From: Mycobacterium seoulense
Lineage (GTDB): Bacteria; Actinomycetota; Actinomycetes; Mycobacteriales; Mycobacteriaceae
DNA: 64,000 nucleotides
Assembly: GCF_010731595.1 (NCBI RefSeq)
Contig: NZ_AP022582.1
Span: forward strand, 3,782,001 to 3,846,000
Direction of reading: 5' to 3'
The stretch's first letter is position 1. Each line of letters opens with the position of its first letter. This document shows, piece by piece, positions 46,757 through 56,632 of the stretch. A program made the translations under genes and the position numbers. The notes below the pieces were generated by a model, which was not told the DNA's origin, did not search any database, and was given only the letters and a program-made list of their open reading frames with translations.

Positions 46757-47116
46757 GAGCTGGTCCCTTCCCTACCGGCCGCCCTCGCGACCGCCCTCCT
46801 GGGGTGCAGATCCTGACCTGCGATCTACGCCACACTGTGTACATCGGTGTTACCTGAATCTCACCGTGTGTCTAAGTTAGGTGGTCAGCTGCCAATTGCG
46901 CAACAGTCCGATAACGCTTTTTTTGGGACGGGCGTGCCGTCTCGCCTCAGAAGGGTAGGCGAAGAAGTGATCTTGCACACGTCCGTGGAGCCGCTCCACT
47001 GACGCGCCCGACAATTTTAACGCGGCGGCGGGCGTAAAGCGCTGGTCATTGACCGGCCAAAATGTGGGCGAACGCGCAGCGTGGCGGCGTGACTGGGGGC
47101 CGCTACTGTAGTAGCC
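46757..47116. other. whiB4-ponA2 intergenic region
   Basis: A 360-bp divergent region without a supportable gene. It is less GC-rich than its surroundings and contains a near-palindrome CACACTGTGTACA (around 46830), a T7 run at about 46919-46925, and the ponA2 -10 box at its right edge. A long leader or regulatory sites for whiB4 are likely; none can be assigned with confidence. Confidence 0.4.
47104..47109 (+). promoter_or_regulatory. Leaderless -10 box for ponA2
   Basis: TACTGT followed by seven bases and the ATG at 47117. Confidence 0.55.
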
Positions 47117-49546
47117 ATGTCAGACCGCCCCCCGGCCGCGCTCACGATCCTCAAGCTTGCGGGGTGCTGCTTGCTGGCCGGTGTCGTCGCCACGGCGCTG
47201 ATGTTTCCGTTCGCGGGCGGATTGGGGCTGGTGTCCAACCGGGCGTCCGAGGTCGTCGCCAACGGCTCGGCCCAACTCCTCGAGGGCGAGATACCCGCGG
47301 TGTCGACGATGGTCGACGCGAAGGGCAACACCATCGCCTGGCTGTACTCCCAGCGCCGGTTCGAGGTGCCCAGCGACAAGATCGCCAACACGATGAAGCT
47401 GGCGATCGTGTCCATCGAGGACAAGCGGTTCGCCGACCACAACGGGGTGGACTGGAAGGGCACGCTGACCGGGCTGGCCGGCTATGCCCGCGGTGACGTC
47501 GACACCCGCGGCGGTTCGACCATCGAGCAGCAGTACATCAAGAACTACCAATTGCTGGTGACGGCGAAGACCGACGCCGAGAAGCGCGCCGCCGTGGAGA
47601 CCACCCCGGCGCGCAAGCTGCGCGAGATCCGGATGGCGCTCACCCTGGACAAGACGTTCACCAAGCCCGAGATCCTGACGCGCTACCTGAATCTGGTGTC
47701 CTTCGGCAACGGTTCCTTCGGCGTGCAGGACGCGGCGCAGACCTACTTCGGCATCAACGCATCGGACCTGAACTGGCAGCAGGCGGCGCTGCTGGCGGGC
47801 ATGGTGCAGTCGACCAGCGCGCTGAACCCCTACACCAATCCCGAGGGCGCGCTGGCGCGGCGAAACCTGGTGCTGGACACCATGATCGAGAACATCCCGC
47901 AGGAGGCGGACGCGTTGCGCGCCGCCAAGGCCACCCCGCTGGGTGTGCTGCCGCAGCCCAACGAGCTGCCGCGGGGCTGCATCGCGGCCGGCGACCGCGC
48001 GTTCTTCTGCGACTACGTCCAGGAGTACCTGTCGCGCGCCGGAATCAGCAAGGAACAAGTGGCCCGCGGCGGCTACCTGATCCGCACCACGCTGGACCCC
48101 GACGTGCAGATCCCGGTCAAGGCGGCCATCGACCAGTTCGCCAGCCCGACGCTGCCGGGCATCTCCAGCGTGATGAGCGTGATCCAGCCCGGCAAGACGT
48201 CGCACAAGGTGATGGCGATGGCCAGCAACCGTACCTACGGCCTTAACCTCGACGCCGGCGAAACCATGCGGCCGCAGCCCTTCTCGTTGGTCGGCGACGG
48301 CGCGGGGTCGGTCTTCAAGATCTTCACCACCGCGGCCGCCCTGGACATGGGCATGGGCACCAACGCCACGCTCGACGTGCCGGCGCGCTTCCAGGCCAAG
48401 GGCATGGGCAGCGGCGGGGCCAAGGGCTGCCCCAAGGACACCTGGTGCGTGGTCAACGCCGGCAACTACCGGGGGTCGATGAACGTGACCGAGGCGCTGG
48501 CCACCTCGCCCAACACTGCGTTCGCCAAGCTCATCCAGCAGGTCGGGGTGACGCGCACGGTGGACATGGCGATCAAGCTCGGTCTGCGGTCCTACGCCGA
48601 CCCGGGTACCGCCCGCGACTACAACCCCGACAGCAACGAGAGCCTGGCCGACTTCGTCAAACGGCAGAACATCGGCTCGTTCACCCTGGGCCCCATCGAG
48701 GTGAACGCGCTGGAACTGTCCAACGTCGCGGCCACGCTGGCCTCCGGCGGCACGTGGTGCCCGCCCAACCCGATCGACAAGCTGATCGACCGGCACGGCA
48801 ACGAAGTCGCCGTGACCACCGAGACCTGCGATCAAGTGGTGCCCGAAGGCTTGGCGAACACCCTGGCCAACGCGATGAGCAAGGACGCGGTGGGCGGCGG
48901 CACCGCCTCCGGCTCGGCCGGGGCCGCGGGCTGGACCCTGCCGGTGTCCGGCAAGACGGGCACCACCGAGGCGCACCGCTCCTCGGGCTTCGTGGGGTTC
49001 ACCAACCACTACGCCGCGGCCAACTACATCTACGACGACTCGACGACGCCGACGGACCTGTGCTCGTCGCCGCTGCGCCATTGCAGCGAGGGCGACCTAT
49101 ACGGCGGTAACGAGCCGGCCCGCACCTGGTTCACGGCGATGAAGCCGATCGCGACCAACTTCGGTCCGGTGCAGTTGCCGCCCACCGATCCCCGTTACGT
49201 CGACGGCTCACCCGGGTCGCGGGTGCCCAGCGTCGCCGGCCTCGACATCGATGCGGCGCGCACCCGCCTGAAGGAAGCCGGTTTCCAGGTCGCCGACCAG
49301 AACAACTTCGTCAACAGCTCCGCCAAGCAGGGCGAGGTGGTCGGAACCTCGCCGAGCGGCGCGACGATACCCGGGTCGATCATCACCATCCAGGTCAGCA
49401 ACGGCATCCCGCCGGCACCCCCGCCGCCCCCGGAGGGCGCGCCGGTGCCGGTCGGCTCGCAGGTGGTGGAGATCCCGGGTCTGCCCCCGATCACCATTCC
49501 GCTCCTGGCGCCGCCGCCTCCGCCGCCGGGGCAGCCGCCCCCGTAG
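47117..49546 (+). CDS. ponA2: Bifunctional class A penicillin-binding protein PonA2/PBP2 (Rv3682 homologue)
   Basis: 809 residues. One N-terminal membrane anchor is followed by a GT51 transglycosylase domain with the catalytic EDKRFADHNGVD, GGSTIEQQYIKN and KLREIRMALTLDK motifs. The transpeptidase domain has SVFK (active Ser near residue 400), SPN and SGKTGTTEA. A C-terminal PASTA domain (RVPSVAGLDIDAARTRLKEAGF...) and a Pro-rich tail complete it. It polymerises and crosslinks peptidoglycan outside the membrane and matters for stress survival in relatives. Confidence 0.96.
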   Translation: MSDRPPAALTILKLAGCCLLAGVVATALMFPFAGGLGLVSNRASEVVANGSAQLLEGEIPAVSTMVDAKGNTIAWLYSQRRFEVPSDKIANTMKLAIVSIEDKRFADHNGVDWKGTLTGLAGYARGDVDTRGGSTIEQQYIKNYQLLVTAKTDAEKRAAVETTPARKLREIRMALTLDKTFTKPEILTRYLNLVSFGNGSFGVQDAAQTYFGINASDLNWQQAALLAGMVQSTSALNPYTNPEGALARRNLVLDTMIENIPQEADALRAAKATPLGVLPQPNELPRGCIAAGDRAFFCDYVQEYLSRAGISKEQVARGGYLIRTTLDPDVQIPVKAAIDQFASPTLPGISSVMSVIQPGKTSHKVMAMASNRTYGLNLDAGETMRPQPFSLVGDGAGSVFKIFTTAAALDMGMGTNATLDVPARFQAKGMGSGGAKGCPKDTWCVVNAGNYRGSMNVTEALATSPNTAFAKLIQQVGVTRTVDMAIKLGLRSYADPGTARDYNPDSNESLADFVKRQNIGSFTLGPIEVNALELSNVAATLASGGTWCPPNPIDKLIDRHGNEVAVTTETCDQVVPEGLANTLANAMSKDAVGGGTASGSAGAAGWTLPVSGKTGTTEAHRSSGFVGFTNHYAAANYIYDDSTTPTDLCSSPLRHCSEGDLYGGNEPARTWFTAMKPIATNFGPVQLPPTDPRYVDGSPGSRVPSVAGLDIDAARTRLKEAGFQVADQNNFVNSSAKQGEVVGTSPSGATIPGSIITIQVSNGIPPAPPPPPEGAPVPVGSQVVEIPGLPPITIPLLAPPPPPPGQPPP

Positions 49547-49604
49547 ACCGGGCGACCCGTGACGCCGCGGCGCAAGCTATACGTTGCCAAAGCGCAACCG
49601 GCAG

Positions 49605-49610
49605 TAGGCT
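49605..49610 (+). promoter_or_regulatory. Leaderless -10 box for the Rv3683 homologue
   Basis: TAGGCT followed by six bases and the ATG at 49617; a TTGCCA at 49584-49589 may be a weak -35. Confidence 0.55.
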
Positions 49611-49616
49611 GCCAGC

Positions 49617-50576
49617 ATGGCTGATGTTTTGCCCACGCTGATCCGCACCGGTGCCGTCGCGCTCGGTTCGGCCGTCGCCGGCATCGGTTATGCCGCCGTC
49701 GTCGAGCGCAACGCCTTCGTCCTGCGCGAGATAACCATGCCCGTCTTGACGCCCGGCTCGACGCCGCTGCGGGTGCTGCATATCAGCGATCTGCACATGC
49801 TGCCCGACCAGCGCCGCAAACAGGCCTGGCTGCGCGAGCTGAGCAACTGGGAACCCGACCTGGTGGTCAACACCGGCGACAACCTGGCCCACCCCAAAGC
49901 CGTGCCCGCGGTGGTGCAGGCCCTCGGGGATCTACTCTCGCGGCCGGGTGTCTTCGTGTTCGGCAGCAACGACTACTTCGGGCCGCGCCTGAAGAACCCG
50001 CTGAAATACGTGACCAACCCGTCGCACCGGGTGCACGGCGAGCCGCTGCCCTGGCAGGATCTGCGGGCGGCCTTCACCGAGCGCGGGTGGCTCGACCTCA
50101 CCCACACGCGGCGCGAGTTCGAGGTGGCCGGCCTGCACGTCGCCGCCGCCGGCGTCGACGACCCGCACATCGACCGGGACCGCTACGAGACGATCGCGGG
50201 CCCGGCCAGCCCGGCCGCGAACCTGCGACTCGGGCTGACCCATTCCCCGGAGCCGCGGGTGCTGGACCGCTTCGCCGCCGACGGCTACCAGCTGGTGATG
50301 GCCGGGCACACCCACGGCGGGCAGGTCTGCCTGCCGGTCTACGGCGCCCTGGTGACCAACTGCGGCCTGGACCGGTCCCGCGCGAAGGGGCCGTCCCGGT
50401 GGGGGGCGAACATGCAGCTGCATGTCTCCGCCGGGATCGGCACCTCGCCGTTCGCGCCGGTGCGCTTCTGTTGCAGGCCGGAGGCGACGCTGCTGACGCT
50501 GATCGCCACGCCGATGGGCGGTCGCGATTCGGCCAGCGACCTGAGCCGTTCGCAGCCAACAGTTTCGGTGCGTTGA
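49617..50576 (+). CDS. Membrane-anchored metallophosphoesterase (Rv3683 homologue)
   Basis: 319 residues. A hydrophobic N-terminal segment ([22 protein letters not shown]) precedes a calcineurin-like phosphoesterase. The metal ligands are visible in order: [23 protein letters not shown], the His in LGLTHSPEP, and [10 protein letters not shown]. This resembles the YkuE-type lipid-A/UDP-DAG hydrolase group. The substrate is unknown. Its stop overlaps the next start (TTGA). Confidence 0.88.
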   Translation: MADVLPTLIRTGAVALGSAVAGIGYAAVVERNAFVLREITMPVLTPGSTPLRVLHISDLHMLPDQRRKQAWLRELSNWEPDLVVNTGDNLAHPKAVPAVVQALGDLLSRPGVFVFGSNDYFGPRLKNPLKYVTNPSHRVHGEPLPWQDLRAAFTERGWLDLTHTRREFEVAGLHVAAAGVDDPHIDRDRYETIAGPASPAANLRLGLTHSPEPRVLDRFAADGYQLVMAGHTHGGQVCLPVYGALVTNCGLDRSRAKGPSRWGANMQLHVSAGIGTSPFAPVRFCCRPEATLLTLIATPMGGRDSASDLSRSQPTVSVR

Positions 50577-51679
50577 GCGAGCGGACCCGGATCGCGGTCC
50601 GCAGCCGCTCGCGGCACTGGACGGACGACGCGATCCGGCTGATCCACGCGGACGCCCGCCGCAGCGCGGACACGCACCTGCTGCGGTACCCGCTGCCATC
50701 GGCGTGGGGCGCGGACGTTGACGTGACGCTGTATCTCAAGGACGAGTCGACGCATGTCACCGGCAGCCTCAAGCACCGGCTGGCGCGCTCGTTGTTTCTG
50801 TATGCGCTGTGCAACGGGTGGATCAACGAGGGCACCACGGTGGTCGAGGCCTCGTCGGGTTCGACGGCGGTGTCGGAGGCCTACTTCGCGGCCCTGCTGG
50901 GGCTGCCGTTCGTCGCCGTGATGCCGGCGTCCACCAGCTCGTCCAAGGTGGCGTTGATCGAAGCCCAGGGCGGCCGTTGCCATTTCGTGCATGACTCGGG
51001 CGAGGTGTACGCCGAGGCCGAGCGGGTCGCCCGCGACACCGGCGGCCATTACCTGGATCAATTCACCAACGCCGAACGCGCAACCGACTGGCGCGGCAAC
51101 AACAACATCGCCGAGTCGATCTTCGACCAGATGGGCGAGGAGACGCATCCCATTCCGGAATGGATCGTGGTCGGCGCGGGCACCGGCGGAACCAGCGCGA
51201 CGATCGGCCGCTACCTCCGCTACCGGCGGCACGCCACCCGGTTATGCGTCGTGGACCCGGAGAACTCGGCGTTCTTTCCCGCCTACGCCGAGGGCCGCTG
51301 CGACATCGTGATGTCCGGGTCCTCTCGCATCGAGGGCATCGGCCGGCCCCGGGTCGAGCCGTCGTTCCTGGCCGACGTGGTCGACCGCATGGTCTTGGTC
51401 CCCGACGCGGCGTCGATCGCCGCCGCCCGCCACGCCAGCGCCGTCCTGGGGCGCCGGGTGGGGCCCTCGACCGGCACCAACCTGTGGGGCGCCTTCGGGC
51501 TGCTCGCCGAGATGGTCGCCGAGGGACGCAGCGGTTCGGTGGTCACGCTGCTCGCCGACAGCGGCGACCGCTACGCCGACACCTATTTCAGCGACGAGTG
51601 GGTCAGCGCCCAGGGACTCGATCCGAGCGGCCCCGCCGAGGCGCTGGCAGAGTTCGAACGCTCCTGCGTGTGGCAGTGA
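50573..51679 (+). CDS. cds1: PLP-dependent cysteine desulfhydrase Cds1 (Rv3684 homologue)
   Basis: 368 residues from a TTG at 50573 that overlaps the preceding TGA. The fold-type II PLP enzyme has the Schiff-base Lys in [13 protein letters not shown], the substrate loop [15 protein letters not shown], and the phosphate-binding [19 protein letters not shown]. In M. tuberculosis the orthologue Rv3684 was characterised as Cds1, which degrades cysteine to H2S, pyruvate and ammonia. A later start is possible, as Rv3684 has 346 residues. Confidence 0.88.
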   Translation: MSERTRIAVRSRSRHWTDDAIRLIHADARRSADTHLLRYPLPSAWGADVDVTLYLKDESTHVTGSLKHRLARSLFLYALCNGWINEGTTVVEASSGSTAVSEAYFAALLGLPFVAVMPASTSSSKVALIEAQGGRCHFVHDSGEVYAEAERVARDTGGHYLDQFTNAERATDWRGNNNIAESIFDQMGEETHPIPEWIVVGAGTGGTSATIGRYLRYRRHATRLCVVDPENSAFFPAYAEGRCDIVMSGSSRIEGIGRPRVEPSFLADVVDRMVLVPDAASIAAARHASAVLGRRVGPSTGTNLWGAFGLLAEMVAEGRSGSVVTLLADSGDRYADTYFSDEWVSAQGLDPSGPAEALAEFERSCVWQ

Positions 51680-51720
51680 CCCGCCACACCGCGATTTGGC
51701 CAGCCGCCGGGCCGGTGCGA

Positions 51721-51726
51721 TAGGCT
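51721..51726 (+). promoter_or_regulatory. -10 box for tRNA-Pro
   Basis: TAGGCT, 14 nt before the mature tRNA 5' end, with a TTGGCC at 51696-51701 (19-nt spacer). Confidence 0.5.
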
Positions 51727-51740
51727 GTCGGAGCTTCACG

Positions 51741-51814
<74 letters not shown>

Positions 51815-51895
51815 CCCAGTTGTGTTAGCTGTCATCGAGGCCGGCCGCGACTTTGACACTGCAACGTCGCGGCTTTGCCATTAAGCTCGGCCTGC

Positions 51896-52471
51896 ATGGC
51901 GCCGGTGAGCCCGTCCCACGAGCAGGGCAGGCCGCGCGGGGTTGGCCTCCAGGGCACGGAATTTGCTGATCCCGCGGCGGCGATCGGCGCCCCCGGCCAC
52001 CCCACCCTGGCGGAAATCGCGCGGCGCCAGCAGGACATCCGGGCGTGGGAAGCGCTGAACGTCGGCGGCTACCGGTTCGCCAAACCCGGCACCATCATCG
52101 GCGCGCTGATCTCCGCGGTGCTGGTCGTCCTCGCGGTGACGCCCATCCCACCGAACTGGCCGTGGGACATCCCGACGATGATCCTGGCCGTCTTCACCGC
52201 GGTGGCGACGGTGACCTGCGGCCTGTTGTGGTTCGACAATCCGCACCCGGTCCCCCGTCCCGAGCCGTTGGTGATCGTGCCGTTCTCCCGTGCGGAGAAC
52301 CTGCGGCTGATGCGGGGCCAGGCCGTCGAGTCCTACCGCGCCACCTGCGCCTGCCCCGGCTGCGGCGACATATCCGCGCACCTGATCCGCGAGCCCGGCA
52401 AGGACGAACCGGACTGGGCGATGGTGACCCGGCGGTGCGCCGTGTGTGACCGCGAATGGGCGCAGGCCTGA
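51896..52471 (+). CDS. Membrane protein with C-terminal zinc-ribbon-like domain
   Basis: 191 residues. An N-terminal soluble part (PTLAEIARRQQDIRAWEALNVGGY) is followed by two membrane helices (TIIGALISAVLVVLAVTPI and TMILAVFTAVATVTCGLLWF) and a C-terminal domain with two Cys pairs (CACPGCGD and RRCAVCDREW). These probably form a zinc site. I do not recognise the family. TAAGCT at 51882-51887 lies 8 nt before the ATG, so a leaderless mRNA is possible. An in-frame start at 51875 would add seven residues. Confidence 0.7.
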   Translation: MAPVSPSHEQGRPRGVGLQGTEFADPAAAIGAPGHPTLAEIARRQQDIRAWEALNVGGYRFAKPGTIIGALISAVLVVLAVTPIPPNWPWDIPTMILAVFTAVATVTCGLLWFDNPHPVPRPEPLVIVPFSRAENLRLMRGQAVESYRATCACPGCGDISAHLIREPGKDEPDWAMVTRRCAVCDREWAQA

Positions 52472-52497
52472 ATCGGTTCCACGCCAAGGACACAGCG

Positions 52498-53895
52498 TTA
52501 CAACAACGACGGGATTGGCCGGAACCGCACCCTGGTGCCGCGTCGCGGGGCCAGCATGATGGAGCGCCTGACGATCCGCTCCGGCCGCTCGTCAACGGCG
52601 CTGAACTCGCCTGCGAGCAGCAGTGTGTGCAGCACGGTGATCAACTCCCGCATCGAAAAGCTCGCGCCCAGACAGCGTTTCGTACCGCCGCCGAACGGGA
52701 CCCATGCGTGTGTCGGCGCCCGGACGCCCAGGAACCGCTCCGGGCAGAAGTCGTTCGGCCGGTCGTAGGTGCGGGGGTTGCGATTGATCGCGACGATGTG
52801 AACGACGATGCGTGTGCCGGCGTCGACCAGATAGTCACCGACCCGAAACGGTTGCGCCGCAACGCGGGACGTCAACGGGGCCGGCGGGCGTATCCGCAAC
52901 GTCTCGTTGATCACCGCCGTCGTGAAGTCCTCCGCACCGGTGCGGGCTTCGGACCGGACGCGCCGCAACGCATCCGGATGGTGCAACAGCAGGTCGAACA
53001 CCCAGGCCAGGGTGGTCGCGGTGGTTTCGTGACCCGCCAGCATCAGCGTGGTCACGTCGTCGCGAATCTCGCTGTCCGACAGGCATTCCCCGTTCTCGCC
53101 GCGCGCCGACATCAGCAACGCCAAAATGTCGGACCGCTCCCCCAGCCGGGGATCGTTTCGCCGTTCGGCGATGAGCGGCAGGACGACGTCGTCGATTTCC
53201 CGGCGCGCGCTCTCGCGGCGGGGCCAGACCCGCAGCGCGCCGAGGTGGCGCAGCGCGTAGCGCACCGTCAATTCCTCGGAGACCCCGAGACTCAGGAGGC
53301 GTTCGAAGGGTCCGCCCAAGCGGCGCACATCGTCGGGGTGCTCGACCCCGAACATGACCTTGACGATCACATCCAGCATCAGGGCCCGCGCCGCCGTCAG
53401 CATCTCGAAAGGGCGGTCTACCGGCCAGTTGTGCATCGCCGCACGGGCGGCGTCCCGCATGACCGGCACGTAGCCGCTCAGGGCCGCGCCGTGCAGCGCG
53501 GGCGTCAGCAGCCTGCGCCGGCGAAGGTGCTCCGGCTCCTCCTGAACGAACATCGAGCCGGACCCGTAGATCGCCGCCGCCGGGCCCACGCCCTCCCCGC
53601 CGAGCAGCACGTCCGCCGGGGCGCTGAAAACCTGTTTGGCCAGTTCCGGGTCCGACACGATCGCCACGTTGCCCAGGCTGAGGACGGGCATCGTCATGAT
53701 GGGCCCGTATCGGCGGATCCATCGCAGCATCCTGCGCTCGCCGCCGACCAGATAGGCGATCGCGTACGCGGTGGCGCAGGCCGGACGGAGCCCGCGCGGC
53801 GCGGGCAGGCCGGGCGGACGTCTCGGGGCGTCGGGCCTGCCCCGCCGGCCAACCTCCGCAGCTGCCACGCTGACGACACAAACACGGCTTTTCAC
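52498..53895 (-). CDS. Cytochrome P450 (CYP137-like, Rv3685c homologue)
   Basis: 465 residues. The I-helix oxygen-activation motif is LMLAGHETTATTL, the K-helix ExxR is VINETLRIRPP, and the heme loop is WVPFGGGTKRCLGASF with the Cys ligand. Overall similarity and position next to cds1 fit CYP137. It is a monooxygenase of unknown substrate needing ferredoxin partners encoded elsewhere. The N-terminal 40 residues are Arg/Pro rich and the exact start (GTG at 53895 or 53871) is unclear. Confidence 0.87.
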   Translation of the reverse strand: MKSRVCVVSVAAAEVGRRGRPDAPRRPPGLPAPRGLRPACATAYAIAYLVGGERRMLRWIRRYGPIMTMPVLSLGNVAIVSDPELAKQVFSAPADVLLGGEGVGPAAAIYGSGSMFVQEEPEHLRRRRLLTPALHGAALSGYVPVMRDAARAAMHNWPVDRPFEMLTAARALMLDVIVKVMFGVEHPDDVRRLGGPFERLLSLGVSEELTVRYALRHLGALRVWPRRESARREIDDVVLPLIAERRNDPRLGERSDILALLMSARGENGECLSDSEIRDDVTTLMLAGHETTATTLAWVFDLLLHHPDALRRVRSEARTGAEDFTTAVINETLRIRPPAPLTSRVAAQPFRVGDYLVDAGTRIVVHIVAINRNPRTYDRPNDFCPERFLGVRAPTHAWVPFGGGTKRCLGASFSMRELITVLHTLLLAGEFSAVDERPERIVRRSIMLAPRRGTRVRFRPIPSLL

Positions 53896-53950
53896 CTCCG
53901 GTCAAGGCGCGGTTAACGCGCTCCGCGTGAGCCCGACCGGCGTGGCGGCC

Positions 53951-54253
53951 TTACGCGCAGTCGGCGCAGATGGACAGGCCCGCGTTGGACCTGCGCAACC
54001 GGCTGCGGTGCTGCACCAGAAAACAGCTCGAGCAGGTGAATTCGTCGGACCGCTGCGGAATCACCGTCACCGACAGCTCTTCGCCGGACAGGTCGGCGCC
54101 GGGCAGCTCGAAGAAGTGCACATCGTTGGGGTCCTCGTCGACCACCGCGGTGGCGGGTCCCTGCAAGGCCGGTGCTAGCTCGCGTATCGCGGACTTGTCC
54201 TGGGTGTCCATGTCGGAGCCCCGGCGTGCGTCATAATCGCTTGCGGTCGGCAT
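53951..54253 (-). CDS. DUF4193 zinc-ribbon-like protein
   Basis: 100 residues, acidic, beginning MPTASDYDARRGSDMDTQD. The C-terminal half has two Cys pairs (FTCSSCFLV and SICADCA) in the arrangement FTCSSCFLVQHRSRL. That is the hallmark of DUF4193, an actinobacterial family of unknown function. A good AGGAAGGAA site precedes the ATG. Confidence 0.82.
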   Translation of the reverse strand: MPTASDYDARRGSDMDTQDKSAIRELAPALQGPATAVVDEDPNDVHFFELPGADLSGEELSVTVIPQRSDEFTCSSCFLVQHRSRLRRSNAGLSICADCA

Positions 54254-54327
54254 GGCAGTTCCTTCCTGCTCGTGAGCCGGGCTGACGCACTTTCCTGTAC
54301 TCACCCGTGGCGCAGGCTGTACCCCGT

Positions 54328-54618
54328 TCAGCCGCGCGTTACACCGACCGGCCCGAAAAAATTGCGCCACCGCAAATTGTGCCGCCGCAGGCGCCGGGCG
54401 ATCGCGGGGTAATGCGCCAGCGCGAGTCCCAGCCACGGCGCGACGACCGACACGGCCAGCGCCGCGATGGCGACCCCCTCGTGCCCGACCAACAGCTCGA
54501 ACAGACCGATCGCCAGGCTGAGCGCCCACACCCCCACGGCCGCGAGCACGGGCAGTGGGAAATCGCGCCCGTACTGGACCGGGTAGTTTGCTGCTCGCAA
54601 CGAAACGGGCGCGACCAT
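54328..54618 (-). CDS. Small hypothetical membrane protein
   Basis: 96 residues with two hydrophobic segments (LPVLAAVGVWALSLAIGLFELLV and GVAIAALAVSVVAPWLGLALAHY) and a basic C-terminus (ARRLRRHNLRWRNF). No recognised family. The 295 bp to the next gene on its right hold nothing I can identify. Confidence 0.6.
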   Translation of the reverse strand: MVAPVSLRAANYPVQYGRDFPLPVLAAVGVWALSLAIGLFELLVGHEGVAIAALAVSVVAPWLGLALAHYPAIARRLRRHNLRWRNFFGPVGVTRG

Positions 54619-54913
54619 GTTCGGCTTTTACCCGGTCATCGCCCCGATCAAACGTCCCCGCCGGCGGCAGCGCGCCCGCCGGTCTTTGTTAGCTCACAGT
54701 GCTCAACCGCTCGGCGGCACGGTGATTCAACTCCACTCCTCTGAGAAAGTCCGTGTACCAATGCGATTCGTGCGGCGGCGCGGTCTCCGTCCGGGCCGGC
54801 CGGCTGGGCGGCCACGGAGCCGCAACGGCCCGCCAACGCCGGTTACCCGCCCCCCCGGCCCGAACGACGCCGCACCCCGTGTCAGCGTGCCCGCGCCTGG
54901 GTATGCCGCGCAG

Positions 54914-55609
54914 ATGAAACCCGCCGTTCTCTTCGACGTCGACGGAAGCCTGGTCGACTCCAACTACCTGCACGTGCACGCGTGGCAACGGGCCTTCGAC
55001 GCCGAAGGCCTGCCCGTGGCCGCCTGGCAGATCCACCGCTGCATCGGCATGGACGGCTCCACGCTGGTGCGCACGCTGTCCAAGGATGCCCCGGACGAGG
55101 TGCAGGAGCGGCTCAGCGACGGGCACAGCCGCTACTACCGGGAGAGCACGCCCCTGCTCACGCCGCTGCCCGGCGCCCGCGCGCTGCTGCGCCGCGTCGC
55201 CGACCTCGGTCTGCAGGTCGTGCTGGCCACCTCGGCCCCCGACGACGAGCTGGAGATCCTGCGCAAGGTCCTCGACTGCGACGACGTCATCTCCGAAACG
55301 ACGTCCTCGCGCGACGTCGACACCGCCAAACCCGAACCCGGCATCGTGCAGGTCGCACTGGACCGGGCGGGCGTCGATGCCGGCCACGCCGTGTTCGTCG
55401 GCGACGCCGTGTGGGACGCGCACGCCGCGGGCGGCGCCGGATTGCCCTGCATCGGGCTGCTCAGCGGCGGCATCGCCCGCGAGGAGCTGCAGGCCGCGGG
55501 CGCCGCACCGATCTTCGCCGATCCGCAGGACCTGCTCGAGCATCTGGGCTCGACCCGGATCGCCGAACTGGCGCTACCCGCCGCGGGTGCGCAGCAGCAA
55601 CGGCAGTAG
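54914..55609 (+). CDS. HAD-superfamily phosphatase (beta-phosphoglucomutase-like)
   Basis: 231 residues. Motif I is AVLFDVDGSLVDSN with both catalytic aspartates, a cap domain follows, motif II is VVLATSAPDDE, the motif III Lys is in DTAKPEPG, and motif IV is VFVGDAVWDAHA. This is the phosphoglycolate phosphatase/beta-phosphoglucomutase subfamily; the substrate is unknown. The coding 3' end overlaps the convergent DUF6328 gene by 36 nt. Confidence 0.85.
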   Translation: MKPAVLFDVDGSLVDSNYLHVHAWQRAFDAEGLPVAAWQIHRCIGMDGSTLVRTLSKDAPDEVQERLSDGHSRYYRESTPLLTPLPGARALLRRVADLGLQVVLATSAPDDELEILRKVLDCDDVISETTSSRDVDTAKPEPGIVQVALDRAGVDAGHAVFVGDAVWDAHAAGGAGLPCIGLLSGGIAREELQAAGAAPIFADPQDLLEHLGSTRIAELALPAAGAQQQRQ

Positions 55610-56086
55610 CCACCAGAACAACGCGAACAGCGTCAGCGCACACCCGCCCGCGATCAGCCCGGGACCGCGCCCGGCCACGGCGGTGAAGACGACGACCGTC
55701 ACCCCGGTCAGCGCCATGCCCAGCAGCGCCAGCCCGGCGAACGCGCACCGGTGCGCGGCGGACACCAACACCTGCAGGCGATGCCGCCGGAACAGCAGCC
55801 GATGCATGCCGACCGGGGCGATCAACAACACCGTCGCGCCCACCGAGCATCCCACCGTCGCGAGATAGAGGTTGCGCATCGGCGGGCTCAAAACGTCGAA
55901 ACGCTGCTGGAACGGCAGCGTCAACAGGAAACCGGTGAGCAGCTGCACGCCGGTCTGCACCACTCTCAGCTCCTGCAGCAGGCTGTTCCAATTGCGGTCC
56001 AGCCGTTGGACTTCGGTTTCGCCCCGCTCGCGGCTGTCCCACCGCTGGTCGCCTTCCGGATTATCGACGTCCATAGCGGTGATCAT
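55574..56086 (-). CDS. DUF6328 membrane protein
   Basis: About 170 residues from the ATG at 56086. An N-terminal charged region contains the family signature RNWNSLLQELRVVQTGVQLLTGFLLTLPFQQRF. Four membrane segments follow (including LYLATVGCSVGATVLLIAPVGMHRLLFRRH). ATG codons at 56086 and 56074 are both possible. Function is unknown. The 177-bp gap upstream has no gene. Confidence 0.78.
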   Translation of the reverse strand: MITAMDVDNPEGDQRWDSRERGETEVQRLDRNWNSLLQELRVVQTGVQLLTGFLLTLPFQQRFDVLSPPMRNLYLATVGCSVGATVLLIAPVGMHRLLFRRHRLQVLVSAAHRCAFAGLALLGMALTGVTVVVFTAVAGRGPGLIAGGCALTLFALFWWLLPLLLRTRGG

Positions 56087-56263
56087 CGCACCTGACGTGT
56101 GCGCCAGCGCCGTTTCGGCGCGGGCCCGCGAGAATCTTGATCGCAGCCGCAATGTGAATTGATTCCGGCGCCCGCTTATTCGCAATCCGTGGCAACGGAA
56201 GCACCGGCGGTTTCGCCGAAAGCGTTGTCGCGCAAGCTATCGGCGGTGGTTTGCGCGACGCGC

Positions 56264-56632
56264 CTAGCGGCCGGCGTTGTCGTCGCGCACCGCGGTCAGC
56301 GCGTCGTCCAGCGTCGGGTACAGCGGGAAGGTCTTGTCCAGCCCGGTCAGGTGGATCGGCCTCCTGGTCGCCGGACCGCGCGCGACCACCCCGAACCCCT
56401 GCGCCTTGCCAAGCTTCTCGTACGTCGCCGCGAGGATCTTCAGCCCCACCGAACCGAGGAACTCCACCGCCGAAAGGTCGATCACCAGTGCCGTCGGGTT
56501 CTCCGCAACCACCGCGCCGATCGCCTGCTCCAGGGCCGGCGCCGTGACCAAATCGATTTCGCCACTGACACTGACCACGGACACCCCATCGTGGTCCTCG
56601 ACCAACGTGGTAATCGAATCAGGAGCTGACAA
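56264..56632 (-). CDS. rsfB: Anti-sigma-factor antagonist RsfB (Rv3687c homologue)
   Basis: A 122-residue STAS protein, the same length as Rv3687c. VVSVSGEIDLVTAPALEQAI and the segment LVIDLSAVEFLGSVGLKIL are conserved, the Ser of FLGSVG being the phosphorylatable site. RsfB releases sigma F by binding its anti-sigma RsbW/UsfX. The start is a TTG (MSAPDS) with AAAGGA placed 6 nt upstream; a TAGGCT -10 box at 56669-56674 (minus) suits it. It is divergent from the stressosome operon, with 162 bp between. Confidence 0.92.
   Translation of the reverse strand: MSAPDSITTLVEDHDGVSVVSVSGEIDLVTAPALEQAIGAVVAENPTALVIDLSAVEFLGSVGLKILAATYEKLGKAQGFGVVARGPATRRPIHLTGLDKTFPLYPTLDDALTAVRDDNAGR

Noticed and set aside
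46900..46930. Intrinsic terminator or small RNA end at the T7 run in the whiB4-ponA2 gap
   Set aside because: A T-run is present but I could not find a convincing stable stem directly before it on either strand.
47120..49081. 653-residue minus-strand frame opposite ponA2
   Set aside because: His/Arg/Gly-rich shadow of ponA2, which has full catalytic motifs.
54617..54913. N-terminal extension of the HAD phosphatase by about 99 residues
   Set aside because: Extension is Arg/Pro/Gly-rich and out of keeping with the family, whose motif I is normally within the first 15 residues; the ATG at 54914 fits.
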